From positions 54,342,616 to 54,406,615 of the forward strand of contig CM036756.1 in the NCBI GenBank assembly GCA_020796225.1: a stretch of DNA of 64,000 nt. The letters run 5' to 3'. Below the pieces are notes generated by a model. That model was not told the origin of the DNA. It was given only the letters and a program-made list of their open reading frames with translations, and did no database searches. The stretch is from Arion vulgaris (Eukaryota > Mollusca > Gastropoda > Stylommatophora > Arionidae). Numbering within the stretch: the first letter of the stretch is position 1; every line of letters starts with the position of its first letter. Shown piece after piece: positions 31,885-43,754 of the stretch. Made by a program: the position numbers and the translations under genes.

Positions 31885-32235
31885 TGTGTCACCGTCAAAG
31901 GAATAGACAGACTAGTAATGGTCACCCCACCCACCCCTCCAAGCACTAAGAACATCAATGTAGATGTATCACCGTCACATGAATAGACAGACTGGTGTAA
32001 TGGTCACCTCCAAGAACTAAGAACATTAATGTAGATGTGTCACATGAATAGACAGACTGGTGTAATGGTCACCTCCAAGAACTAAGAACATCAATGTAGA
32101 TGTGTCACATGAATAGACAGACTGGTGTAATGGTCACCTCCAAGAACTAAGAACATCAATGTAGATGTATCACCGTCACATGAATAGACAGACTGGTGTA
32201 ATGGTCACCCCCAGGCACTAAGAACATTAATGTAG
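31885..32235. repeat. 65-71-bp minisatellite, about 5 copies
   Basis: The unit ATGAATAGACAGACTGGTGT plus AATGGTCACCTCCAAGAACTAAGAACATCAATGTAGATGTGTCAC appears with or without a CCGTCA hexamer. Confidence 0.9.
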
Positions 32236-32631
32236 AAAAGTGTTACTTGTCTCAGCAAATTCTGAAGTGGCCCCGTTACAATTAGAATCAGCTTGTTATG
32301 ACTTCTATGTGTAACAGGTCAATATCCATCTAAGAATAACCAGGTATGTCTTGCAACGTAGTCTCCTGGTACTGTTCTCAGCAATTACAAATCAAAGGCA
32401 GTAGCCAAATAAATAATAAAGAAGCTCTATTTCATAACATTGCTAGATTACGACCCGTATTTTTCTGGACAATCGCATGTAGTCAGCATCCCAGGGCTTT
32501 TTTTGTACCCTACTGAGGCTGAAAATCTGAGAGTCTGAAAAACGTTACTTCCGTTGTGGAAAATTAAACCGGTTCATAGGTGTAAGAAGCTAGTGTACTA
32601 AACATTACGATATCGAGGCTTGCATATCAGA

Positions 32632-32755
32632 GATACCTCTGAATTGCAGAGGGCACTCACGAAAAGGAAAGCAAGCCTACGCGCAAAACACTGTCAGAGA
32701 TGTTATATTAGGCGCCATGACTACGCCTGAATTCATAGCATGTGATGGAAGAAAA
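32632..32755 (+). mobile_element. SINE-F copy
   Basis: ACCTCTGAATTGCAG, AAAGGAAAGCAAGCCTACGC and GGCGCCATGACTACGCCTG, then an A-rich GGAAGAAAAC end. Confidence 0.7.
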
Positions 32756-33516
32756 CAAAATCAAATGTAGTATTTCTTATTTATTTCTCTCTGAGGACTT
32801 TCACATTCAAATCAAGGACTATTTGCTGGTCACTTTTATTAGTATATATACAGATGATTGTTCAAATATTACAGTCGCTTCATACGGTTTATTCATATGC
32901 GGAACTCATGGATTTTTACTGCTCAAGTCAGAGTAGATATTGTTCAGGAAAATATTATTGTTTTGCTGTGATTGCAAGTAGTATGGCTATAGAGATCAAG
33001 GCAGTATTTGAATCAATGGTCTGGCGGAAGTCGCAGACTTTTTGTCCATGCATATTTTTTCTGTGACTTAATAAGTATGCACAAGAAGATTGAGACTGGC
33101 TGGTTTCGAAGACAACGGTTGGAATCTCTGAATAGGTCTATGCTGACAAAAATCAGTTTTATTTTTGTGTCAGCCCATGCACGCATGCACAACGTTTAAA
33201 ATATATCAATATATTTAGCAAGAACAAAATGGGTGGGAAAAAAACTGGACAGGAAGAATAGAAACTCAGGTTTTTTTTAAAACCAGCACCGTTGTTCCAA
33301 GTGTAAACCTGTTATCGATAACCAAGTTGAGCCATCATCTGGCAGAAATTTTTATTTTGCTCACATTCCATTTCCAGCACTACTCTACAATGTCTTGAAA
33401 TTTTCCAAGTGAATTCAGATATTAATAGTGCATATCTTGACGCATTTTCTCTTCCTCCCCCCTTTTTTTCTCCTGTGTCCCTGCTTACCGGTTTTAGAAA
33501 TCTCTTCATAATTCTA
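32756..33516. other. unassigned stretch
   Basis: Frames of 60-70 codons are present but none is recognisable. No repeats. Confidence 0.35.
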
Positions 33517-33680
33517 GCGAAACACGTATAAACAAAGTACTATAGTTTTACAAAATACAGGAACAGTGACGATAACCAGCAACGTTTCGACCAAAAGGCC
33601 TTTATCAAGCAAACGATACAACAGGAGTGACGAATTTCAAGGAACACTACAAATGGACGATTGCAGAAACATTCAAACGT
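33517..33680 (+). repeat. dispersed repeat G
   Basis: CGAAACACGTATAAACAAAG, TTTTACAAAATACAG, AACGTTTCGACCAAAAGGCC and TTTATCAAGCAAACGATAC recur in this order at 48931-49030, inverted at 49080-49186, and at 53305-53430. Function unknown. Confidence 0.8.
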
Positions 33681-33856
33681 ATCTAATGAAAATCTGGGAA
33701 TAAAAACGAATAACGAAATAAGTGCAACACAAAACTAGAAGTGGAAAAGAAGAGAAGCAATAAACAATCAAGTGAAAATACAACTTATATATATGAAGCA
33801 AATACACATACAGACTACAAGGCATAAGATGAACCATTCGCACAACACTTGCACAA

Positions 33857-34830
33857 CACTTGATAGACCTGTCACTGTCGGCTTGCTAGCCTGTCCCAGT
33901 GGCTTCAGTATTTCTAGATGGGTCACATATACCTGTCGGCTTGCTAGCCTGTCACAGTGCTTCAGTATTCCCTAGATGGGTCACATTATACCACTGTCGG
34001 CTTGCTAGGCCTGTCCCAGTGGCTTCAGTATTTCCTAGATGGGTCACATTATACCACTGTCGGCTTGCTAGACCTGTCACAGTGACTTCAGTATTCCCTA
34101 GATGGGTCACATTATACTGTCGGCTTGCTAGACCTGTCACAGGACTTCAGTATTCTAGATGGGTCACATTATACACTGTCGGCTTGCTAGCCTGTCACAA
34201 TGGCTTCAGTATTCCCTAAATAGGTCACATTATACCACTGTCGGCTTGCTAGACCTGTCACAGTGACTTCAGTATTCCCTAGATGGGTCACATTATATCA
34301 CTGTCGGCTTGTTAGACCTGTCACAATGGCTTCAGTATTCCCTAGATGGGTCACATTATATCACTGTCGCTTGTTAGACCTGTCACAATGGCTTCAGTAT
34401 TCCCTAGATGGGTCACATTATATCACTATCGACTTGCACTGAGACCTGTCACAGTGGCTTCAGTATTCCCTAGATGGGTCACATTATATCACTGTCGGCT
34501 TGCTACTCACAGACCATGTCACAGTGACTTCAGTATTCCCTAGATGGGTCACATTATATCACTGTCGGCTTGCTAGACCTGTCACAATGGCTTCAGTATT
34601 CCCTAGATGGGTCACATTATATCACTGTCGGCTTGCTAGACCTGTCACAGTGGCTTCAGTATCCCCTAGATGGGTCACATTATATCACTGTCGGCTTGCT
34701 AGACCTGTCACAGTGACTTCAGTATTCCCTAGATGGGTCACATTATATCACTGTCGGCTTGCTAGACCTTCGTCACAGTGACTTCCAGTATGTCCCTAGA
34801 TGGGTCACACGGTACACTAGTCTATCATAT
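33857..34830. repeat. about 62-bp minisatellite, about 15 copies
   Basis: The unit CACTGTCGGCTTGCTAGACC plus TGTCACAGTGACTTCAGTATTCCCTAGATGGGTCACATTATA varies by indels of 1-9 bases. The first units and the last are the most diverged. Confidence 0.95.
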
Positions 34831-35171
34831 TCAGGCTAGAATACACAAATTCCATCCAAAGAAAACTGAAAATCGACTTCGGTTAGAGGCCGGCAGAAAT
34901 TCATAACCAGTTTGCCGCGCCATCTTGACCGGAAGTCCCTATTGAATTCAGGCGTAGTAATGACACCCAATATTCGCCATTCAGATGAACCTTACTCCGT
35001 CGTAAGAGGTACTTGTAATTTAAATTTGAATGTCAAGGATTAAGGTTTTCTGTAGCTCAACCGCACACCCAAAAATGTTGTCCAAGCTGTCCTCAAACAA
35101 CGGAGCTACTTTCTAGCAAATTTACATCTAATGTAAAACAAGTAAAACAAAACATATATTTACTGGTATCA
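34831..35171. other. unassigned stretch
   Basis: Possible decayed SINE-F words (GAATTCAGGCGTAGTAATG at 34944). Otherwise unique. Confidence 0.35.
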
Positions 35172-35320
35172 GTTCTAAAGTCAGAGTAAGACTCGCTGGA
35201 ATGACGTAAAAGTCACTGGTGATAAGGAATACAAGCCTTCACGCATATTCAATCAGAGCTGCCATGACTACTCTTGAATTCATAGAAGTTGAACGAAAAA
35301 GAAAAAACGAAAAGAAAGAA
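35172..35320 (+). mobile_element. SINE-F copy
   Basis: Body ACTGGTGATAAGGAATACAA, CTGCCATGACTACTCTTG, tail GTTGAACGAAAAAGAAAAAAC. Confidence 0.6.
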
Positions 35321-35404
35321 CAGATAAAGTAATAATTATGTGCGATATGTAAGCAAGTAATAAAGAAATGCAAATAAAGGAACATCGCAGGCCAATATGG
35401 GCTA

Positions 35405-35665
35405 GGATCAAGGACCGAGAGAAGAGAATGACTTACACAATTCTGCAAAGAATACTCTATGATAGTCTGGAACAGTCGCAGTAGTCTATTTGTTAGTGAA
35501 CTCACATCTTAAGCGCATGGTCCGGGTGAGTGAGGACCGAGAGAAGAGAATGACTTCATGCACAAATTCTGCAAAAGAATGAACTCTTATGATCAGTCTG
35601 GAACAGTCGCAGTAGCCTATTTGTTAGTGAACTCACATCTTAAGCGCATGGTCCGGGTGAGTGAG
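35405..35665. repeat. tandem duplication of about 125 bp
   Basis: Two copies run from GACCGAGAGAAGAGAATGAC to GGTCCGGGTGAGTGAG. The second has several extra single bases. The duplicated right end is the head of the SINE-C that follows. Confidence 0.9.
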
Positions 35666-35810
35666 ATTTTTTCTGACTGCACCAGCTCTCAGTTCGACCC
35701 AGCTTCAATTGGGTACCAGAAAAATTACTGAGAAGAAAAGATGGCCGACGTGATGTTGACCACATTATCCATCGTGTGCCGACGGTCAATGAAAAATACG
35801 AGCCTAACAC
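35625..35810 (+). mobile_element. SINE-C copy
   Basis: Head CATCTTAAGCGCATGGTCCGG, body CAATTGGGTACCAGAAAAA, GGCCGACGTGATGTTGACC and GTGCCGACGGTCAATGAAAA. Confidence 0.75.
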
Positions 35811-35924
35811 CGTTTTACCCACTATAACTCGAGGTACAAGAAAAGGATTCTTCACTTTTTTTTAAAATTGCAGACTTAAAAGTCCAGCAGACAAAAACAA
35901 TCTAGATTGACTTTATTATGATAA

Positions 35925-36250
35925 AGAATAGATTTCGAAATAACTCAGAATTTCAAAGAGTGGAATTTTACTAACAATAAAAATAATTCGAAATAAACAG
36001 AATTTCAAGAATTTACTAACAATAGATAGATTTCGAAATAACGTCAAGAATTTCAAAGAGTGGGAATTTTACTAACGGTAAAAACAGATTTCGAAATAAC
36101 ATCAAGAATTTCAAAGAGTTGAATTGTTACTAACGGTAAGAACAGATTTCGAAATAACATCAAGAATTTCAAAGAGTTGAATTGTTACTAACGGTAAAGA
36201 ATAGATTTCGAAATAACATCTAGAATTTCAAAGAGTTGAATTGTTACTAA
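35925..36250. repeat. about 58-bp minisatellite, 5-6 copies
   Basis: The unit AACAGATTTCGAAATAACAT plus CAAGAATTTCAAAGAGTTGAATTGTTACTAACGGTAA is indel-rich in the first copies and regular in the last three. The TAACGGTAAAAA word and the flanking 3' SINE-J piece suggest it grew from SINE-J. Confidence 0.88.
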
Positions 36251-36261
36251 CGATAAAATAA

Positions 36262-36365
36262 AATAGAGCTTACCGTTGAGAAAGCAACAGCAAACTAATG
36301 TGAGACTTGTTAACTCTGGCTGATGGCAATGTTATGTAAAGGATATGCTAGGATTTTCATTTTTA
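36262..36365 (+). mobile_element. SINE-J 3' part
   Basis: GAGCTTACCGTTGAGAAAGC, then GAGACTTGTTAACTCTGGCTG and AAAGGATATGCTAGGATTTTC. Confidence 0.65.
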
Positions 36366-36933
36366 ATTATCTATTGTCTATTCCCAGGTGGAAGATGTAG
36401 TTGACTATCCACTCTTGCCGTTAAGCGTAGGGATGGGAGCTTTAATTTGAGTTCTAGGGCTAGATGAGTTGCCCTTGTTGTATTGTATCCGTGTTTGTGT
36501 AGTGTGGTCTTGATATTGTCTGGTGACTATTGATAGTGACTGGTGGTGTGATTGACGCACATATGTATTGCCACTAAAGTGGTTAATTATATGGATTGGG
36601 TTAAATGCTATTTTGAATTGTTAGCATTCTCGACCGGTCATTAAAGGGTCAGAAGAAACTCTAGTCGTCAATATCGACTGATGCTTAGTGGTAACGTTCA
36701 AACTTGATCACCAGTTGATATCGTCTGATAAAATACTAGACTGGTTCTCAACAACAAGCTTCCTTTATAGTTGAACTTCTCATTCTTACACTATAAACGC
36801 ATGCATTTCGTGTGTTCTTTCTTTTCTGTTCTTTTCATAAAATCGCCTAGATGGATTTAAATCAATCAAACACCATGCCTGCCGGCGTAGACGATCATGT
36901 CTCTCCACAGCTTACTGCGTATCATTTTTCTTA
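36366..36933. other. unassigned stretch
   Basis: No coding or repeat assignment. A GT-rich region lies at 36490-36560. Confidence 0.35.
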
Positions 36934-37215
36934 ATAGTAATAAAATAATAATTCCTCTCGTACCGTTATACGTTACATAGGGCCTGCAAGTAATTTATCC
37001 ATACCGCTCAATCCTGGGAAACCCGCTCAATCTCCTCCATGGAACTGAGACCGATATTTCCTGCCTCTCTCAGCAAAGTTCGTTTCAGGGTCTCTTTAGG
37101 TCGACCTCTCTTTCTTGAACCCTTTGCATCCCACTTCAATGCCTGCTTTGATATTCGTTAATCATTTCTCCTCAAGGTGTCCCCAACATATCTCCATCTT
37201 CTCTTTCTTATAACA
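36934..37215 (-). mobile_element. LINE-Q 3' end
   Basis: The reverse complement matches 15670-15940: ERRWRYFGHTLR region, GTCGACCTAAAGAGACCCTG, CGGTATGGATAAATTACTTG and a (TTA)n end. It is the mirror copy of the element at 14866-15937. Confidence 0.82.
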
Positions 37216-37305
37216 GTATATCATTTTTCTTACAGAACCACAAAGTCAACATTTTCTCTCCCTTGTTCTCTTCTTCCATATATTTTACCCGTAGTCACCA
37301 AAATG

Positions 37306-37513
37306 GTTTTTGGTGTTTTTTAACCGACCCAGAAGCACTTTTTCAGCTCTTCGGCTCGGTGCCGTGGACATCGTAACCCTTCGGTTCGGTGCCACGAACA
37401 CGGTGAATCTGGTGAACCTGTGGTTTTTCTGCCAGCCTGCGGAATTGAACCCGCACTCACAGGGAGCTTGTCACCCGTAGTCCAACACGCTACGAACACG
37501 CTGGGCAGGCGGC
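37306..37513 (-). mobile_element. SINE-D with 10-bp TSD
   Basis: Full-length minus copy flanked by CACCAAAATG at 37296-37305 and 37514-37523. B box GGGTTCAATTCC and two GGCACCGA blocks are visible on the minus strand. Confidence 0.9.
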
Positions 37514-37523
37514 CACCAAAATG

Positions 37524-38149
37524 TTTCAAGCCTACTTCTCGACAATTTTTCAGAAAAAAATTGATTGTCTAATTCATATTATTTTGATCAGGTTTCGTTG
37601 TGTGCAAGGCTTTTTTAAAACGTCATCATTTGCTTTTTTTTTTGGTGCAGTCCATGGAAATTTCAGCATTTTTCTGTGAATCACATCTCTATGACTTCCA
37701 GCAATGTTATTGATTGTTTGTTCATTGACCATCATTCACTGCATCCGGAAGTATTTGTCCAGTATATCACTGGAGTATTTTGTCCACATTATCATTGATA
37801 GTTGTTGCCTGTTTGCATTCGTTCGTATCAACTAAGTTAACGAATCTTTGTGATCTGTGTGGTTTGCGTTCAGAACGTGAGTGTGACCGTTAGGTCCCAA
37901 CGGCGTGTACAATATGTCGTTTATAGTGAAATCAAGCGCAGCGAGTATTTCATTTTCATAAAACTGTTTTCATCTGAGCTAATGTACTCCTTATCGCTGT
38001 TGTTCATTTTCAATTAGATTTGATGAATGTTAAGTATAAAGTAACTTAATGTATAACTTAACAGAACACCGCTCATTGTACACTCATATTAGTTCACCCA
38101 AGGAATACATTTTTCACTGTTTCTATTACTAGAAATCGACTAATAAGTC
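37524..38149. other. unassigned stretch
   Basis: Unique AT-rich DNA; a 'CACTAAGTTAACGAATCTTTGTGATCTG'-like tract near 37830 faintly resembles a SINE-A 3' end on the minus strand. Confidence 0.35.
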
Positions 38150-38358
38150 TCTTACGCATGTCGTAAGAGGTGATTGAGGTAGGGCCTAGGGAAACTACCC
38201 TAGTAAATAAAAAGCGTCGCAGAAATCCGATGTGCTGGCCTACTTGTAGGTGCATAACTGCCACAACGTACAATCGTTTTTAGACTCAGATCACATACAA
38301 ATCACAAAGAATGGTTTAACAAAGTGTTTGATATGAAGCGTTCGTCGAAGAAGAAGAT
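38150..38358 (+). mobile_element. SINE-A, 5'-truncated
   Basis: It begins at CATGTCGTAAGAGGTGATTG (core) and is complete to GTTCGTCGAAGAAGAAG. Confidence 0.85.
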
Positions 38359-38364
38359 CAGACA

Positions 38365-38745
38365 TCTCATGTTTAATTCCTGTTTAGTTGGGGCTGGTTT
38401 TTTTTAAAATAAGTGTTTGATAGAAGACATGAAGATTTTCTGCAATTGTACACATTTCTACCAGTCCATTGTTATTTATTGATGTAAATGTTAATAATAT
38501 TGATATTTCTTCGTGTTAAATTGATCTAATCAAATAATATAACCTAATTTAGCGTATGTTAATAATATTGATATTCCTTCGTGTTAAATTGATCTAATCA
38601 AATAATATAACCTAATTTAGCGTATTATATTGTTTTTAAAATGATGTCTTTATCTAACAATACTGAAATGAGAGGTCACGCGATGGTTGTGGTCTGATTT
38701 CCTCGAATTTTTACCTGGCCTTATGTTATCGGAGGCCGCGGTTTT
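38365..38745 (+). repeat. dispersed repeat H, with internal 71-bp duplication
   Basis: It matches 57923-58229: ATTCCTGTTTAGTTGGGGC, GATATTCCTTCGTGTTAAA, GAGGTCACGCGATGGTTGTG and TTATCGGAGGCCGCGG. A 71-bp internal segment (38489-38630) is doubled only in this copy. Confidence 0.8.
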
Positions 38746-39082
38746 ATCGTCCACATTCGATATGACTAGAAACTCGATCTCACATACATTAATAAGATAT
38801 GGGATAATTGAAAATTAGCCTGAATTTTCCATACGTTGAGGTAAGATGAGTAATTCTGAAGCTATAGGTGTACATCGTATCTAAACGTTACAGATACTCC
38901 CTGGTGTACAGAATGTCAACAATGTACCACACTTGAAACTAAAGTATCCTATGTCCTTTGAAGTTAATTCTTAGAGTGGACTTTATCTTCGGTATAATCT
39001 CCTGGAAAGTAAAAGATTAAGTTACAAGGTCAGTTTGTCTTTATCACCATGAACCCAGCAAATATTTGGTACTGCATATTTG
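38746..39082. other. unassigned, SINE-I fragment at left
   Basis: TTTTATCGTCCACATTCGAT and GAAACTCGATCTCACATAC (38745-38800) are a minus-strand SINE-I piece. The rest is unassigned. Confidence 0.45.
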
Positions 39083-39360
39083 TGTTTCATTCTTCTTCTT
39101 CTTCTGTGTTCGCTCGGCATCAATCACTTGTTAATCCACTCTTTGTAATCTGTATATGATTTGTGCCTTAGAACATGATTTCCTGGTGCCAGGTGCCTAC
39201 AGACCTGTAGACCAACACACTCGATGTGTGCCTTAGAACATGATTTCCTGGTGCCAGGTGCCTACAGACCTGCAGACAAACACACACGATGTGTGCATGC
39301 TTTTTATTCAGGTTCACCTTCTTAAGTAGGACCCACAAATTCTGACATAGGGATGTCTAT
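39083..39360 (-). mobile_element. SINE-A2 with internal 65-bp duplication
   Basis: A relative of SINE-A: the tail (CTT)n with CGCTCGGCATCAATCACTTG and AATCCACTCTTTGTAATCTG is shared. The middle differs (TGCCTTAGAACATGATTTCC, AGGTGCCTACAGACCTG) and is doubled (period 65, from 39162 and 39227). A + strand relative lies at 56640-56810. Confidence 0.7.
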
Positions 39361-39689
39361 TTCCATAGGTAAGTCAGAGCCATGTTATCATTGGACCCCG
39401 CGGTAAAAATTTCCAACGCCACTGAGAGGTTAGGATTGCCTTACGTAATTTACAGGTCATCAGCAGGCTACTAATTTCACTCTTGTAACTCTTCCCAAGA
39501 GAGACTAGCAGACCCCAACTCCGCTAGGTGCAGAGCCAGCCGTAGAATACATAAAGTAGACCATTAGCGTTTGAAATATTTAATACACAAATAATATAGC
39601 AACACTTAATTTCTGAGGCTGAAACTCAAAAGGACACAAATATATTTCAAGTGTCAGTCAAAAGATTATTTATCAAAACGATTTAGTGC

Positions 39690-40390
39690 TTGATTTGTGG
39701 AATTCCACCAGGTGCTTGCAGTGTCTGACTCTAATGCTTGAAATAACCCACACATAGTGACTAGTGCCAGGTGCTTGCAGTGTCTAGTTGTAATGTTTGA
39801 AATAGCTCACACATAATGACTAGTGCCAGGTGCTTGCAGTGTCTAGTTGTAATGTTTGAAATAGCTCACACATAATGACTAGTGCCAGGTGCTTGCAGTG
39901 TCTAGTTGTAATGTTTGAAATAGCTCACACATAGTGACTAGTGCCAGGTGCTTGCAGTGTCTAGTTGTAATGTTTGAAATAGCTCACACATAGTGACTAG
40001 TGCCAGGTGCTTGCAGTGTCTAGTTGTAATGTTTGAAATAGCACACACATAATGACTAGTACCAGGTGCTTGATAAACAGGTGTTGCAGTGTTGTAATGT
40101 TTGAAATAGCCACACATAATGACTAGTACCAGGTGCTTGCAGTGTCTAGTTCTAATGTTTGAAATAGCTCACACATAATGACTAGTACCAGGTGCTTGCA
40201 GTGTCTAGTTGTAATGTTTGAAATAGCCACACATAATGACTAGTACCAGGTGCTTGCAGTGTCTAGTTGTAATGTTTGAAATAGCCACACATAATGACTA
40301 GTACCAGGTGCTTGCAGTGTCTAGTTTAATGTTTGAAATAGTCACTATATAGTACCGGGCTTGAGTGATCTAGTCTAATGTTTAATGTTA
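39690..40390. repeat. about 60-bp minisatellite, about 12 copies
   Basis: The unit AATGACTAGTGCCAGGTGCT plus TGCAGTGTCTAGTTGTAATGTTTGAAATAGCTCACACAT drifts from left to right (GTGCC to GTACC; CTCACACA to CCACACA). This pattern points to stepwise expansion. The last unit is heavily deleted. Confidence 0.95.
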
Positions 40391-40696
40391 CATAATACAG
40401 ATCGTAAAAGTCATCTTGGATTCTATGTAAGGGAGTTAGATCTATTTCTCTGTTTGTTAGATAATAACAGCCGTCCATCGCAAGCAATGACGACAGCTTC
40501 AGATGTGTCTTGCTGCACCTCTGGTGTGCAGGTGACTGTAGATTCAACTAGAACACATGACCTACACCAGATCCCCTACCAGATTCCTACCATAGATCCC
40601 CTACCACAGATCCCCTACACCAGATCCCATACCTATGTTTGTTGGCATATGCGTTCTGATATAACCAAAAAAAGACTCGACCTCGTGTTGAAACCA

Positions 40697-40933
40697 GCCC
40701 GTGTGTTGTCGGGGCTCGCAAGGGGAGCAAAGAATAGTAACACTGCTACCAACAATGCATGTCGTAAGAGGCGATTGAGGTAAGTGCCTAGGGAAGCTAA
40801 TCTAGTAAATAAAAAGCGTATCAGAAATCGGATATCCTGGTCTACTTGTAGGAGCATAACTGGCACAGCATACAATCGCTCTTAGGCTCGGATTGTATAC
40901 AAATCACAAAGAGTGGTTAACAAGTTGTGGATA
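40697..40933 (+). mobile_element. SINE-A copy
   Basis: Near full length; the (GAA)n tail is replaced by the (CTT)n start of the adjoining minus-strand SINE-B. Confidence 0.88.
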
Positions 40934-41192
40934 TCTCCTCCTTCTTCTTCTTTGCGTTCGTTCTTTACGACCAATTTTAATCACTCTTTGTGACATGTTA
41001 GATCTTTGCCAAGAACGTGTATACGTTCACATTGGTTTGGTAGACCCCTAAACGCATAGACTTCTACACGTTTAGGACACGTGCATCCGATTTCAACCAT
41101 ACCTCCTTAGTCGCCTCTTACGACATGCGTAGCAGGTAACAGTTATTCTATTCTTGACACCTCAAATATGGACCCCGGTAACCACTCGGACG
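40934..41192 (-). mobile_element. SINE-B copy
   Basis: Minus-oriented. Family landmarks on the + strand: CTTCTTTGCGTTCGTTCTTT tail, AGACCCCTAAACGCATAGAC, TCGCCTCTTACGACATGC and the head CCCCGGTAACCACTCGGAC. It abuts 35 bases of SINE-A 3' end (41193-41228). Confidence 0.88.
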
Positions 41193-41228
41193 AGGTGGTT
41201 GATATGGAACGTTTGAAGAAGAAGAATA

Positions 41229-41754
41229 TTGAAACCTTGCTTCAGCTTAAAGAAGCTTTAATCTTTTATATAGCAAACAAACAATGAACTGATGATAGCA
41301 CTGTTGTTAATCTGTGAAACAGAGAAGGGAGACCAGAAGAAAATAACCACTAGTAACAACAACAACAACAAGACCATGTGAACTATCAAGAGAGAAAAAA
41401 ATCAACTGAACATAATGTGGAGGAATGCAGAATACTTCTAACATAAAGATACATCTCTCATACAATGATTAAACACAGAATAAATTGATATTGTATGTAC
41501 ACAAGAAACGCACCTCACAAACAAAAACAGTTTCAAATGTCGGATATGTCCAAGCATTTCGAAATAACAGGAAAATCATGTATAAAATAGAAAAATGGAT
41601 GTTGGTTAACAATAATGTATTTGTTTACGGCATCAGAATAAATATAGAAGAATATGTTGAAATTATTGGAACTAGCTTAACCTTACAAACGAAAGTGGGC
41701 ATATTATGCAAATATATCGTACTACTCTTGGCTTAAGTGAAGTATTTCTGACCA
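41229..41754. other. unassigned stretch
   Basis: An 83-codon + frame at 41485 is lysine- and isoleucine-rich with no family recognised. Low confidence as coding. Confidence 0.35.
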
Positions 41755-41900
41755 TCACGTGTCTCAGGTCGACTCAACCTCATTTATGCACCAGAAAAGC
41801 ATTGGGACGTAAAAGAGGCGGACGTTGTGTTGACCCCATCATCCATTGCGTGTCGATAGTCAATGAAATATACTGACGTTAACACCGTTTTCTAAAATAT
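41755..41900 (+). mobile_element. SINE-C body fragment
   Basis: CGTGTCTCAGGTCGACTCAA, CACCAGAAAAGCATTGGGAC and GTGTTGACCCCATCATCC. Confidence 0.65.
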
Positions 41901-41949
41901 ACCTCATGGTATCAAAACTGGTTCTTTACTTTTGCACTTGTGTTGTTCT

Positions 41950-42200
41950 TCCGCCCCTGTGTTTATAGGGCTCACAAGGGAAGCAAAGAATAGTAACACT
42001 GCGACTTACAAAGCATGCCGTAAGGGGTGACTGAGGTAGGGGCCTAGGGAGGCTACCATAGCAAATAAAAAGCCTCGCAGAAATCGGATGTGCTCGCCTA
42101 CTTGTAGGCGCATAACTGGTACTACGTACAATCGCTCTTAGGCTCGAATCACAAAGAGTGGCTTAACAAGTGATCGATATTGAACGTTCGAAAAAGAAGA
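41950..42200 (+). mobile_element. SINE-A copy
   Basis: Full length, head CGCCCCTGTGTTTATAGGG, tail GAACGTTCGAAAAAGAAG. Confidence 0.88.
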
Positions 42201-42414
42201 CGCTGTAAATAGAAAATAGGAAGAAAATATGGCCTACAGAGAAGACACCTTTCTGTACTATCCCTCTATGGATGACCGACCTGAAGCCAAACAGACATAT
42301 ATATTATTGGTTCTATTTGTGTTGTGATCAGATGACTGACAAAATAACGAATCAGGACAGGTTCAAATCTGTCACGAAACAACATCACACACAACAATCA
42401 AACAAACAACATAG

Positions 42415-42797
42415 GAGGAGAACACATATTGTACGTCACACAAACAAACAACAGGGAGAAAACATATTGTACGTCACACAAACAAACAACAGGGAGAACA
42501 CATATTGTACGTCACACAAACAAACAACAGGAGAACACATATTGTACGTCAACAACAAACAAACAACAGGGAGAACACATATTGTACGTCACACAAACAA
42601 ACAACAACAGGGAGAACACATATTGTACGTCACACAAACAAACAACAGGGAGAACACATATTGTACGTCACACAAACAAACAACAGGGAGAACACATATT
42701 GTACGTCACACAAACAAACAAACAACAGGGAGAACACATATTGTACGTCACACAAACAAACAAACAACAGGGAGAACACATATTGTACGTCACTGCC
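42415..42797. repeat. about 40-bp minisatellite, about 10 copies
   Basis: The unit GAACACATATTGTACGTCAC plus ACAAACAAACAACAGGGA varies only in the number of CAAA/CAACA steps. Open frames over it are by-products of the repeat. Confidence 0.95.
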
Positions 42798-42969
42798 TAT
42801 CGATTAACAGCTTGAGTCTGTGTCTGAGACACAGAAATATATTTATCTAAATAGGTTGTGATGATATTGATTGATTTGAGCAAACTGATGGGAAGAGAGA
42901 AGAGTGTCGTAAGTGTATGGACATATGTACATTCAATATTGTTTCTTCGTCCAAACTAAGTCTTCACTT

Positions 42970-43575
42970 AAACCTAGATTCTCCGTGCTTAAACCTAAGT
43001 TATCCGTTCTTAAACCAGATTTTCGTGCTTAAACCTAGATTCTCCGTGCTTAAACCTTGATTCTCCGTGCTTAAACCTAGATTCTCCGTGCTTTAACCTA
43101 GATTCTCCGTGCTTAAACCTAGATTCTCCGTGCTTAAACCTAGATTCTCCATGCTTAAACCTAGATTCTCCGTGCTTAAACCTAGATTCTCCATGCTTAA
43201 ACCTAGATTCTCCGTGCTAACCTAGTTTTCCGTTAAACCTAGATTCTCCATGCTTAAACCTAGATTCTCCGTGCTTAAACCTAGATTCTCCGTGCTTAAA
43301 CCAGATTTCCGTTCTAAACATAGATTCTCCATGCTTAAACCTAGATTATCCGTGTTTAAACCTAGATTCTCCGTGCTTAAACATAGATTCTCCGTGCTTA
43401 AACCTAGATTCTCCGTGCTTAAACCTAGATTCTCCATGCTTAAACATAGATTCTCCATGCTTAAACCTAGATTCTCCGTGCTTAAACCTAGATTCTCCGT
43501 TTTTAAACATAGATTCTCCGTTCTTAAACATAGATTCTCCGTAACTAGATTCTGTGCTTAAACCTAGATTCTCCA
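42970..43575. repeat. 21-bp minisatellite, about 28 copies
   Basis: The unit CTTAAACCTAGATTCTCCGTG has CCATG and ACATAG variants interspersed and a few units with 1-6 missing bases. The 21-bp period leaves several frames open on both strands; none is a gene. Confidence 0.96.
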
Positions 43576-43754
43576 TGATGAGTTACATTTTATTGTTCTC
43601 ATTTGAGTTGTGAACTCAATAATAATATAATAATAATAGGACAGACCCATGTATCGGCTTCATGGTTAATTTCTATAAAGTATCTGAGTTTTCAAATAAA
43701 TGTTCATTTTCTTCAATGTATCGCCCGTTAAAGAATTTCAGCTTAATCATTGCG

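Noticed and set aside
33590..33620. Hammerhead-ribozyme-like core in repeat G (complement reads CTTGATAAAGGCC...GGTCGAAAC)
   Set aside because: It recalls the CTGATGA...GAAAC core found in Penelope-like elements, but the essential G of CTGANGA is A in all copies seen, one base is extra, and no stem I pairing could be drawn. A covariance-model search would settle it.
33899..34781. Frames of about 100 codons repeating a PRWVTLYHCRLARPVT-like unit
   Set aside because: By-product of the 62-bp minisatellite, broken by its indels.
42272..42850. 192-codon + frame and overlapping frames
   Set aside because: They exist only because a near-40-bp repeat keeps several frames open. The content is low-complexity Asn/Thr/Gln with no start context or splice sites.
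43222..43576. Open frames on both strands over the 21-bp array
   Set aside because: A 7-residue repeat from a 21-bp period; openness is automatic.
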